This document shows positions 1 through 7,301 of a stretch of DNA of 29,165 bases, piece by piece (position 1 is the stretch's first letter; the number at the start of each line of letters is the position of its first letter). The position numbers were made by a program, and so were the translations under genes. Below the pieces are notes generated by a model. It was given only the letters and a program-made list of their open reading frames with translations, did no database searches and had not been told where the DNA came from. Source of the DNA: CAYOYK01 sp964408185 (GTDB lineage: Bacteria > Bacillota > Clostridia > Christensenellales > Aristaeellaceae); the NCBI GenBank assembly GCA_964408185.1, contig CAYOYK010000028.1:1-29165 (forward strand), read 5' to 3'.

Positions 1-1644
1 TGCGCGCAGATCATCTGCTCTGATAAAACCGGCACCCTCACGCAGAACCGCATGACCGTGGTGGATCACTACGGCCCGGACGAGTCCCTGCTGCAAAAGG
101 CCATGGCCCTTTGCTCCGACGCGGAGGTGGACGGGGACGGGCAGGTGGTGGGCGAGCCCACCGAGGCCGCGCTGGTGGCCTACGCCTTCAAGGCCGGGCT
201 GCCCAAGCCCATGCTCAAGGAGCACTACCCGCGCATCGGCGAAGCGCCGTTTGACAGCATGCGCAAGATGATGAGCACCGTGCACCGCACGGACAGCGGC
301 TTTGCGCAGTACACCAAGGGCGCGCCGGACGAGATCCTCGCCCGCTGCACCAGCTACCTTACCCCGAACGGCCCGCGCCCGCTCACCGAGGAGCGCAAGG
401 CCGCCATCATGGCGCAAAACAAGGCCATGGCCGACCGCGCCCTGCGCGTGCTGGCCGCCGCGACCCGCGAGTATTCCGCCCTGCCCGAAACCTTCGAGCC
501 GGAGGCCCTTGAGCGGGAGATGACGTTCATCGGCCTCACGGGCATGATCGACCCCATCCGCCCGGAGGTGAAGGCCGCCGTGGACGAGTGCCACACGGCG
601 GGCATCCGCGTGGTGATGATTACGGGCGACCACATCGATACCGCCACCGCCATCGCGCAGGAGCTGGGGATTCTCACCGACCCGTCGCAGGCCGTCATGG
701 GACAGACGCTTGACGCGCTGACCGACGAGCAGCTGGCCGAGAGGATCGACCAAATCTCCGTGTACGCGCGCGTGCAGCCGGAGCACAAGGTGCGCATCGT
801 CAACGCGTGGAAGGCGCGCGGCAAGATCACCGCCATGACGGGCGACGGCGTAAACGACGCGCCGTCCATCAAGGCGGCGGATATCGGCATCGGCATGGGC
901 ATTACCGGCACGGACGTGACCAAAAACGTCGCCGATATGATCTTGGCTGACGACAACTTTGCCACCATCGTAAGCGCCGTGGAGGAGGGCCGCAAGATCT
1001 ACGCCAACATCCGCAAGGCGATTCAGTTCCTGCTGTCCTCCAACCTCAGCGAGGTCGTGGGCATCTTTGCGGCGACCATGCTGGGCTTTACGCTGCTTCA
1101 GCCCGCGCACATCCTGTGGATCAACCTGATTACCGACAGCCTGCCCGCCCTCGCGCTGGGCATGGAGGACGGCGAGTCCGACGCGATGGCCCAGCCGCCG
1201 CGCGATAGCGGGGCCGGTATTTTTGCCGGCGGCGTCGGCATAGATATCTTCTATCAGGGCGTACTGGTGGCGCTGGTCACGCTGGCCGCGTACCTGATCG
1301 GCCATTGGATGGAGGCCGGAGAATGGGCGCTGGTCAACAGCGCGGACGGCACGACCATGGCGTTTTTGACCATGAGCATGGCGGAGATCTTTCATAGCTT
1401 TAACATGCGTTCGCAGCGGCACAGCATCTTTACGCTCAAAAAGCAAAACGTCATGCTGTGGGGCGCGGGCGCGCTGGCGCTGCTGCTGACGGCGGCGGTC
1501 ATCTACGTGCCGTTCCTCAAGTCGATGTTCGGCTTCCAGAGCATCTCGCTGGCGGAGTACGCCGTGGCGATGGGCCTCGCGCTGCTGGTGATTCCGTTGG
1601 TAGAGCTGGTCAAATTTTTCCAAAGAAGAGCGAAAAGGGGATAA
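1..1644 (+). CDS. Calcium-type P-type ATPase (cation exporter), 5' end outside window
   Basis: This is the C-terminal 547 residues of a P-type cation pump; the frame is open from base 1, so the start lies upstream. It begins just before the phosphorylation motif DKTGTLT (visible residues 8-14). GEPTEAAL and KGAPDE (about 106-111) belong to the nucleotide-binding domain, followed by ITGDH and the hinge TGDGVNDAP. The C-terminal half holds membrane helices. M5 reads LLSSNLSEVVGIF and M6 reads NLITDSLPALALG; these carry the Asn/Glu and Asn/Thr/Asp set that binds Ca2+ in SERCA-like pumps. Members of this group export Ca2+, and some bacterial ones export Mn2+. The N-terminal actuator domain and first helices are not in the window. 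mntP follows after 3 bases, so the two are probably one transcript and Mn2+ handling is plausible. Confidence 0.93.
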   Translation, partial: CAQIICSDKTGTLTQNRMTVVDHYGPDESLLQKAMALCSDAEVDGDGQVVGEPTEAALVAYAFKAGLPKPMLKEHYPRIGEAPFDSMRKMMSTVHRTDSGFAQYTKGAPDEILARCTSYLTPNGPRPLTEERKAAIMAQNKAMADRALRVLAAATREYSALPETFEPEALEREMTFIGLTGMIDPIRPEVKAAVDECHTAGIRVVMITGDHIDTATAIAQELGILTDPSQAVMGQTLDALTDEQLAERIDQISVYARVQPEHKVRIVNAWKARGKITAMTGDGVNDAPSIKAADIGIGMGITGTDVTKNVADMILADDNFATIVSAVEEGRKIYANIRKAIQFLLSSNLSEVVGIFAATMLGFTLLQPAHILWINLITDSLPALALGMEDGESDAMAQPPRDSGAGIFAGGVGIDIFYQGVLVALVTLAAYLIGHWMEAGEWALVNSADGTTMAFLTMSMAEIFHSFNMRSQRHSIFTLKKQNVMLWGAGALALLLTAAVIYVPFLKSMFGFQSISLAEYAVAMGLALLVIPLVELVKFFQRRAKRG

Positions 1645-1647
1645 CGC

Positions 1648-2220
1648 ATGAATATTGTAGAGCTGCTGCTGCTGGCCGTGGGGCTGTCGATGGATGCCTT
1701 TGCGGTGTCGGTATGCAAAGGGCTGGCGCTGGAAAAACTCAATTGGCGCAAGATGGCCCTCGTGGGGCTGTGGTTTGGCGGCTTTCAGGCGCTGATGCCC
1801 CTGCTGGGGTACTTTTTGGGCACGACCTTTCAGCAGTATATTCAGGCCTTCGATCATTGGATCGCCTTTGCGCTGCTGGCGCTTATCGGCGCGAATATGA
1901 TCCGCGAGTCCTTTGGCAAGGAGGAGGAGAACGAGAGCGCCTCGCTGGGCTTCCGGACGATGCTGGTGCTGGCCGTCGCCACCAGCATCGACGCGCTGGC
2001 CGTGGGCGTGACATTCGCCTTCTTGGAGGTCAACGTGTGGCTGGCCGTGGGCGTGATCGGCGCAACGACGTTCCTCCTCTCCGCCATCGGCGTGAAGGTG
2101 GGCAACGTGTTTGGGGCCAAGTACAAGAGCAAGGCCGAGTTTGTCGGCGGGCTGATCCTGATTTTGCTGGGCGTAAAGATACTCGTTGAGGGCCTGATTG
2201 AGCAGGGCGCGATTCTCTAG
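1648..2220 (+). CDS. mntP: MntP-family manganese efflux pump
   Basis: The gene encodes a 190-residue integral membrane protein, the normal length for MntP (formerly DUF204), which exports Mn2+ from the cytoplasm. The N-terminus carries the family motif GLSMDAFAVSVCKG, and the second half repeats it as ATSIDALAVGVTFA; the Asp residues in the two half-repeats are the expected membrane-embedded acidic residues. About six hydrophobic segments are visible, with a charged loop (KEEENES) in the middle. The ATG is preceded by AAAAGGGG inside the end of the ATPase gene, and the 3-base gap suggests translational coupling. A strong terminator follows at 2248. Any Mn-responsive riboswitch would lie upstream of the ATPase, outside the window. 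Confidence 0.93.
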   Translation: MNIVELLLLAVGLSMDAFAVSVCKGLALEKLNWRKMALVGLWFGGFQALMPLLGYFLGTTFQQYIQAFDHWIAFALLALIGANMIRESFGKEEENESASLGFRTMLVLAVATSIDALAVGVTFAFLEVNVWLAVGVIGATTFLLSAIGVKVGNVFGAKYKSKAEFVGGLILILLGVKILVEGLIEQGAIL

Positions 2221-2247
2221 CGCGCCGGGGGGCCTATCGGCCGTTCG

Positions 2248-2274
2248 GGGCTCCGCTGCCGCGGGGCCCTTTTT
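2248..2274 (+). terminator. Rho-independent terminator after mntP
   Basis: A 9-bp stem (2248-2256 with 2261-2269, including one G-U pair) closes on a 4-base loop TGCC and is followed directly by five T residues. It ends the ATPase-mntP transcript 28 bases after the mntP stop. Confidence 0.88.
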
Positions 2275-2423
2275 GTATGGAACAAAACAAGACAAGCGGG
2301 CCGAAAGGCCGGAAGACAGGCAACTGCAAAGAAGAACAACTATTTTTTCCCGCCGCAGGATTTTGCCGTGTCGGGCACGAATCCATGCAACAGAAAGCCC
2401 TGAGGGGTCAAGGAGGTACAGAA

Positions 2424-3416
2424 ATGAAAATCATTGGCAGCGCGCTGCCCGGCATGCCGTGGCAGGAGAAGCCCCAGGATTGCAAAATGCCCGTATGGCG
2501 CTACACCGGAAACCCCATTATCAAGCGGGATCAGACCAAGCGCTCCAACAGCATCTTCAACAGCGCGGTGGTGCCCTTCGGCGACGGCTACGCGGGCGTT
2601 TTCCGCTGCGACAGCCGCTCCGTGAGCATGGACTTGTTTGTCGGCTTCAGCAAGGACGCGATCCATTGGGAGATCAGCGACGAGCCCCTCACGTTCACCG
2701 GCGCGGACGGCGAGATCCTCAAGCGCGAGTATCGGTACGACCCGCGCGTCTGCCTGATGGATGGCAAGTATTTCGTCACTTGGTGCAACGGCTACCACGG
2801 CCCCACCATCGGCATGGCGTGGACGACCGACTTTGTTACCTTTACGCAGATGGAGAACACATTTTTGCCCTACAACCGCAACGGCGTGCTCTTTCCCCGC
2901 AAAATCGGCGGCATGTACATGATGATGAGCCGCCCGTCCGATACCGGCCATACCCCGTTTGGCGATATCTTTGTGAGCCAGAGCCCGGACTTGACCTTCT
3001 GGGGCAAGCATCGCTTTATGATGGGCACCATCCGGGATGACCGCAGCGCGTGGCAAAGCACCAAGATCGGCCCCGGCCCCGTGCCCATTGAGACGGATGA
3101 GGGCTGGCTGCTGATCTATCACGGCGTGCTGACCACCTGCAACGGCTATGTGTACCGCATGGGCTGCGCCCTGCTGGATCTCAACGAGCCGTGGAAGGTG
3201 CTGCACCGCAGCAAGGATTACATCATGGCCCCGTATGAGCTGTACGAGCAGAACGGCGATGTGCCCAACGTGGTGTTCCCCTGCGCCACGCTGGCCGACG
3301 CGGACACGGGCCGCATTGCGATCTACTACGGCTGCGCGGATACCGTGGTGGGCGTGGCCTTTACCACGGCGGACGAGCTGCTGCGCTACATCAAGGAGAA
3401 CGATCTGCAAGCGTAA
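2424..3416 (+). CDS. GH130-family beta-mannoside phosphorylase/hydrolase
   Basis: A 330-residue protein of the five-bladed beta-propeller family GH130. Most characterised members phosphorolyse beta-mannosides (mannosyl-glucose, mannobiose or Man-beta-1,4-GlcNAc) to mannose 1-phosphate. Visible signatures are RYTGNPII near residue 26, the blade motif NSAVVPFGDGYAGVFR, YDPRV with the expected general-acid Asp106, and basic segments FPRKIGG and SRPSDTGHTP where phosphate would bind. The C-terminus has the typical GWLLIYHGV, PNVVFPC and IAIYYGCAD. There is no signal peptide, so it should be cytoplasmic. The reading frame is open from about 2277, but AAGGAGG at 2410-2416 sets the start at ATG 2424. 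The fucosidase follows after 12 bases with its own AGGAGG, so the two form an operon. Substrate cannot be read from sequence, and hydrolytic GH130 members exist. Confidence 0.9.
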   Translation: MKIIGSALPGMPWQEKPQDCKMPVWRYTGNPIIKRDQTKRSNSIFNSAVVPFGDGYAGVFRCDSRSVSMDLFVGFSKDAIHWEISDEPLTFTGADGEILKREYRYDPRVCLMDGKYFVTWCNGYHGPTIGMAWTTDFVTFTQMENTFLPYNRNGVLFPRKIGGMYMMMSRPSDTGHTPFGDIFVSQSPDLTFWGKHRFMMGTIRDDRSAWQSTKIGPGPVPIETDEGWLLIYHGVLTTCNGYVYRMGCALLDLNEPWKVLHRSKDYIMAPYELYEQNGDVPNVVFPCATLADADTGRIAIYYGCADTVVGVAFTTADELLRYIKENDLQA

Positions 3417-3428
3417 GGAGGCGGGCAA

Positions 3429-4787
3429 ATGGCCGATCTGATTCAAAAGGGGCTGCACGGGTGCAGCGCCGAGGAAAGCTATGTCCCCCCAAAAGAGCCT
3501 TTGCTGCGCGAGCGGCTGGAGTGGTTCCGGGATCAGAAGCTGGCGCTGATGATGCACTTTGGCGTGTACAGCCAGCTTGGCATCTGCGAAAGCTGGCCCC
3601 TCAGCGATGGCGACGCGGACTGGTCGCGCGCGGAGATCGATTGGGAGACCGACGGCGAGCGCTTCCGCAAGGAGTACTTCGCGCTGAACAGGAGCTTCAA
3701 CCCGGTGCGCTTTCAGCCTGAGCAATGGGCGCGCTTTGCCAAGGATTGCGGCTTCCGCTACTACATCCTCACCACCAAGCACGAGGACGGCTTCTGCCTG
3801 TTTGATACCCGCCAGACCGACTACAAGTCCACCGCGCCGGACTGCGCGTTCCATACGCACCGGTATGCCGATATCGTCCGCCACGCGTTCGACGCGTTCC
3901 GGGCCGAGGGCATTGCGATTGCGCCGTATTTCTCCAAGCCGGACTGGCATTGCCCGTGGTATTGGGCTCCCGGCATGGACAAGCCTGTCGCCGCAGACCG
4001 CAACCCCACCTATGAGCCCGCCGAGCATCCGGAGCTGTGGAACCGCTTTGTGGATTTCGTCCACGCGCAGATGACCGAACTGGTGCGGGACTACGGGCGG
4101 CTGGATATCCTGTGGCTGGACGGCGGGCAGGTCAGCCCGCAAAACGGTCAGGACATTCGTTTGTACGACATTGTGCCCAAGCTGCGGCAGATGCAGCCGT
4201 GGCTGCTCACCGCCGACCGCACCGTGGGCGGCGAGTACGAGAACTACATCACCCCGGAGCAGAGCGTGCCGGACCATGTGATCCACGCGCCGTGGGAGAG
4301 CTGCATCACGCTGGGCAACGCGTTTTCCTACCGCTATGACGATGCCTACAAGACCCCGCGCGAGCTGGTGCAGCTGCTTATCGACGTGGTGTGCCGCGGC
4401 GGCAACTTGGCGCTGAACATCGCGCCGCAGCCGGACGGCCGCCTGCCGGCGCGCGCCGTGGCGAGCGCGCGCGGCATGGGCGAGTGGCTTGCCAAGAACG
4501 GCGAGGCCATCTACGGCACGCGCGTCTGCGAGCCTTACGAGAGCGGCCCGTGGGCCTTCACCAGCAAGGGGCGCATGGTCTACGCCCTGCTTCGCCTGCC
4601 GGACGGCGAGCCGCTGCCGGATACGCTCGCGCTCCCATGGCCCGGCGAGGCCGCGCGCGTGGTCTGCCTCTGCTGCGGAAAGGAAATCCCCTTCACCCGC
4701 GAGGCGGACGGCCTGCGCCTGACGCTTCCGGCCGGGTTATCCGGCGGGAACCCGCTGGCTCCGGCGTTCCGTATCGAGGGCGCGTAA
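3429..4787 (+). CDS. GH29-family alpha-L-fucosidase
   Basis: A 452-residue enzyme predicted to release L-fucose from fucosylated glycans. The (beta/alpha)8 catalytic domain begins at once: LMMHFGVYSQLGICESWPL (about 39-58) is the conserved first strand. LTTKHEDGFCLFDT (114-127) and WSRAEIDW follow. LDILWLDGG (225-233) places the expected nucleophile at Asp231, and NLALNIAPQPDGR marks the end of the barrel. A short C-terminal beta-domain follows, with KGRMVYALLRLPDGEPLP. The acid/base residue varies in GH29 and cannot be assigned with certainty. No signal peptide or anchor is visible, so the enzyme is likely intracellular. It overlaps neither neighbour; AAGGAGG lies 8 bases before the ATG. An A-rich tandem array and a two-way terminator follow. 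Confidence 0.92.
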   Translation: MADLIQKGLHGCSAEESYVPPKEPLLRERLEWFRDQKLALMMHFGVYSQLGICESWPLSDGDADWSRAEIDWETDGERFRKEYFALNRSFNPVRFQPEQWARFAKDCGFRYYILTTKHEDGFCLFDTRQTDYKSTAPDCAFHTHRYADIVRHAFDAFRAEGIAIAPYFSKPDWHCPWYWAPGMDKPVAADRNPTYEPAEHPELWNRFVDFVHAQMTELVRDYGRLDILWLDGGQVSPQNGQDIRLYDIVPKLRQMQPWLLTADRTVGGEYENYITPEQSVPDHVIHAPWESCITLGNAFSYRYDDAYKTPRELVQLLIDVVCRGGNLALNIAPQPDGRLPARAVASARGMGEWLAKNGEAIYGTRVCEPYESGPWAFTSKGRMVYALLRLPDGEPLPDTLALPWPGEAARVVCLCCGKEIPFTREADGLRLTLPAGLSGGNPLAPAFRIEGA

Positions 4788-4796
4788 TCCAAACCG

Positions 4797-4836
4797 AAGC
4801 AAGCCAAAGCAAGAAAAGCAAGTAAAAGCAAGCAAA
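4797..4836 (+). repeat. A-rich short tandem array, about 10-base period
   Basis: Directly after the fucosidase stop codon the core AGCAAG occurs four times, at 4798, 4808, 4817 and 4827, separated by A-rich filler. It resembles in composition the pentamer array after the GH9 gene at 26314. It ends where the terminator stem begins. Confidence 0.6.
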
Positions 4837-4838
4837 AG

Positions 4839-4872
4839 GGCCCGCCCCTCAGGCCATGAAGGGCGGGCCTTT
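4839..4872. terminator. Bidirectional terminator between fucosidase and kinase
   Basis: A perfect 9-bp stem (4839-4847 with 4861-4869) closes on a 13-base loop. TTT follows on the plus strand and an AAAA tract precedes it, giving TTTT on the minus strand. It can serve the GH29 transcript and, on the other strand, the kinase transcript. Bases 4880-5072 hold no gene or signal that I recognise. Confidence 0.8.
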
Positions 4873-5072
4873 GCGTTCCCCCAAAAGGCAGTCGCGTCAC
4901 GTTGGCATGTGGACAAGCTCTTTTCACGGGCTGCCGCCGCAACCAGCGCCACGCCGATTCGCTTGCCGGATGCGCCGCCGCGCGGGATGCTCGGTGCTGT
5001 ACCGCGCACGGCAGGAGTACGCCGCAGCCAACTTCGAGGGTTTTGGCGGGGCGATTTGATGGATGGACTGCC

Positions 5073-6901
5073 CTACGGAACGGCGATGGCTCCCGCGTCC
5101 ACATACCCGCGCGCGAGCGTGCCGCCGATGGAGCCCTGCACGTAGAGCCAGCCGCCGTAGCGGGCCAGCACCCACACGTCCGCGCCCGCGCTCAGCCGCC
5201 CGATGGACTCGCGGCTTACGGAGGGGTCGTCCGTCACGGCGCAGTCGGTGGTCACGTAGGCCGCCAGCCAGCTCCATTGCAGCGCGGGGGCCGAAAAGCT
5301 GCTTGGCAGCTGAGATACCGCCACGTAGCCCTGCCGGTAGCGGCTGGAGCTTACCTCGTACTCCACCAGCGCCCAGTCTCCATCCACGCCGTAGACGCGG
5401 ATCCAATCGTTGGTGCTGACGGCGGCCTTGCCGTTTGCGCCGCGCAGATAATGCTCGCCGGGGCCGGAGTAGACCTTGTACTTTTTACTCTTGGGGAAGC
5501 TGGGCGTTTGGTACGAGGGCATCGCCGCAACGCTTTGCAGCGGGTCGGGCGTCGGCGCGGCCGTCGGGACAGGCGAGGGAGTGGGCGTGGGGACGGCAGT
5601 CGGCGTGGGCGACGGCGCGTCGGTCGGCTCCTCCGTGTATGCGGCAGGCGGTTCGGCGTCGGACAGCGTTGCCCCGCCCAGCAGCGTCGTCGCAGACTCG
5701 TCGGGTTCGGAACCCTTGGGGGTTTCCAGCGCCGTGTAGACGACCAGCACCTCCGGCGTGGGCGACGGCCCGGCGGCCCCGCCCGATCCTCCCCGTACCG
5801 CCAGAAAAATCAATATTCCGGCCACCACCGCCAGCGCGGAGGAGATGGCGATGAGCGCGACCTTGAGCCCCGTGCGCTGCTTCCGCGCACCCTGCTTGGC
5901 GTGCCGCAGGCTCACGCTGGAGCGCGCGCTGCGCGCGAGCGTCGCATTGCCGACGATCAGCGGCTGGCGGGCCTCCGGGTCGGCATATGCCCGCTGTAAC
6001 GCGTCGCGGAAGGCGTCGGGCGACTCGAAGCGCAGCTTCGGCTGATACGCGCAGGCGCGGCAAATCGCCTTTGCGAGGCGCTCGCTGCCCTGCAGCGGCG
6101 GGGGGATCGGCGTGCCCTGCATGCGCGTGGCAAAAGCGGCTTCGCGTTCGGGGTGCGTAAGCATGTGCCCGTCCATCGCGGCAAACGGGACCTGCTGCGC
6201 GTTGAGCAGCCGGTGCATCACCAGCCCCAGCGAGTACTGATCCGCGCTGTCGTCGCTGGCGCGGCCGAGGTAGATCTCCGGGGCCATGTAAAAGGGCGTG
6301 CCCTTGCGGCTTACGTTGGCGAGCGTGCGCTCCATTTGCCGCGCCACGCCAAAATCGCCCAGCTTGTAATCGCCGTTTTCATTGCAGAAGATGTTATCTG
6401 GCTTGATGTCCCGGTGGATGATGCGGTTGCGGCGGCACAGCGCGAGCGCGTCGCACAGGTCGCAGCCCAGCTTGATTACGTCCTCGACCGCCATGCCGAT
6501 CTGCAGGCGCTCCGGCAGCGGCTGCAGCAGCTCCATGCGGATGAGCACATCCCAGCCGACCTCCCGCGTGCGCTCGATAAAATCGCAGTCCTCAAAGCTG
6601 ACCACGTGGCTGGAGCCGCGCAGCTGGTTCATGAGCACAACCTCGTTTTGCAGGTCGCGCACCATGTCCAGATAGTATGCGCGCACGTCGGTCTCGCTCA
6701 TGCCCTCGTTTTGCAGGCTGCGCACGTCGCCTTGGCTCTGCGGCAGGGAGATCCATTTGAGCGCGGCATAGCTGACCGCGCCGTTTTCCTCGCGGCGGAT
6801 CCGGTATACCTTGCCATAGCTGCCCTCGCCGATGGGCGCGTCCAGCAGCCACGTCCCCCAGAAGGGCTGCAAGGCCGCAATGCGCTCCGGGAAGCCTCCA
6901 T
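5073..6901 (-). CDS. Membrane Ser/Thr protein kinase with extracytoplasmic SH3-like domains; apparent frameshift at start
   Basis: A Hanks-type kinase of about 609 residues. Numbered from the presumed Met, the glycine loop IGEGSYGKVY is 24-33, the ATP Lys is 49, the helix-C Glu is 87, HRDIKPDN is 163-170, DFG is 183-185 and APE is 207-209. All catalytic residues are present. A basic stretch and one membrane helix follow (about 347-369), then a Pro/Thr-rich linker and two SH3-like modules, the first containing the VYSGPG and RGANGKAAVSTNDWI motifs. SH3 modules stand where PASTA repeats sit in PrkC/Stk1. The best start, ATG at 6901-6899 ten bases after GGAGG, is out of frame with the kinase by one base. 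One extra base in codon 2 or 3 would give Met-Glu-Gly-Phe-Pro in frame. Otherwise translation must use a non-ATG codon such as TTG at 6872. Function is firm; the start is not. Confidence 0.88.
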
Positions 6902-6947
6902 GGCAGCCCCGCCTCCGTTCGCTTTTGGAAATGAGATGCGATGATCT

Positions 6948-6976
6948 ATTATAGCAAGCGCCGCCGGAACATGCAA
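6948..6976 (-). promoter_or_regulatory. SigA-type promoter for the kinase gene
   Basis: On the minus strand a perfect -10 TATAAT (6953-6948) lies 17 bases from TTGCAT (6976-6971). Transcription should begin near 6941, about 40 bases before the ATG at 6901, with GGAGG in between. It supports translation starting near 6901 rather than further upstream. Confidence 0.72.
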
Positions 6977-6999
6977 GGGAAGTGCAGCGGAGAAACGGC

Positions 7000-7030
7000 A
7001 AACACCGGGACGGTGTGAGCCGTCCCGGCG
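7000..7030 (-). repeat. Duplicated terminator-like hairpin, copy next to kinase promoter
   Basis: A 9-bp perfect stem (7005-7013 with 7020-7028) closes on the loop TGTGAG. The 31-base segment matches 7253-7283 at all but one position. On the minus strand the stem is followed by TGTTTG. It lies between the repeat block and the kinase promoter, so it may insulate that promoter from read-through. Confidence 0.7.
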
Positions 7031-7042
7031 ACAGCCTGTCGA

Positions 7043-7137
7043 AAGCCCCCATGAGGGGCTTGGGGAGCCGCGCTCCCCAAATGGATTCCGCCTTCAGCGA
7101 CATGTGCGCCCAAGGCGGCGGCGTTGCGAAGCAACGC
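7043..7137. other. Run of four short hairpins in a gene-free block
   Basis: Four inverted repeats follow one another: 7043-7049 with 7055-7061 (7 bp); 7060-7068 with 7072-7080 (9 bp, 3-base loop, sharing two bases with the first); 7088-7094 with 7112-7118 (7 bp); and 7121-7127 with 7131-7137 (7 bp, loop GAA). The block 6977-7301 contains no convincing gene. The kinase reading frame runs through it but lacks a start or codon bias that would make it coding. Confidence 0.6.
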
Positions 7138-7177
7138 TTCCCTACGCTTTTCACCGGCCGCGTTCTGTGGGGGAGGC

Positions 7178-7255
7178 CCTCCGCCGACCGAACAGGTTGC
7201 AGGTGAAAAGCGCAAGCCTCAGCAAAGCGGCAAAGCCACTTTGCTGATACGCAAA
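7178..7255 (+). repeat. 78-bp dispersed repeat, copy A
   Basis: This segment matches 13329-13406 over 78 bases with about seven substitutions and no gaps. It contains an inverted repeat, 7220-7227 with 7239-7246 (CAGCAAAG and CTTTGCTG). Both copies are followed on the plus strand by a terminator hairpin and the 3' end of a minus-strand gene. Confidence 0.85.
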
Positions 7256-7283
7256 CGCCGGGACGGTGTGAGCCGTCCCGGCG
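7251..7283 (-). terminator. Terminator of the M20D-DUF4091 operon
   Basis: A perfect 11-bp stem (7256-7266 with 7273-7283) closes on TGTGAG. Read on the minus strand it is followed by TTTGC, 18 bases after the stop of the DUF4091 gene. The T tract is short but the stem is very stable. The hairpin is repeated at 7003-7030. Confidence 0.68.
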
Positions 7284-7301
7284 CAAGGAATATCGGGCCG
7301 A

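Noticed and set aside
2275..2423. A promoter or riboswitch before the GH130 gene.
   Set aside because: After a strong terminator a promoter must exist here, but I could not find a -35/-10 pair good enough to mark, and the GGCC-GAAA-GGCC hairpin is too small to call.
6902..7286. Upstream extension of the kinase frame to 7286.
   Set aside because: It would run through the promoter, the repeat and several hairpins; the added residues show no domain, and the repeat portion is not conserved as protein between the two copies.
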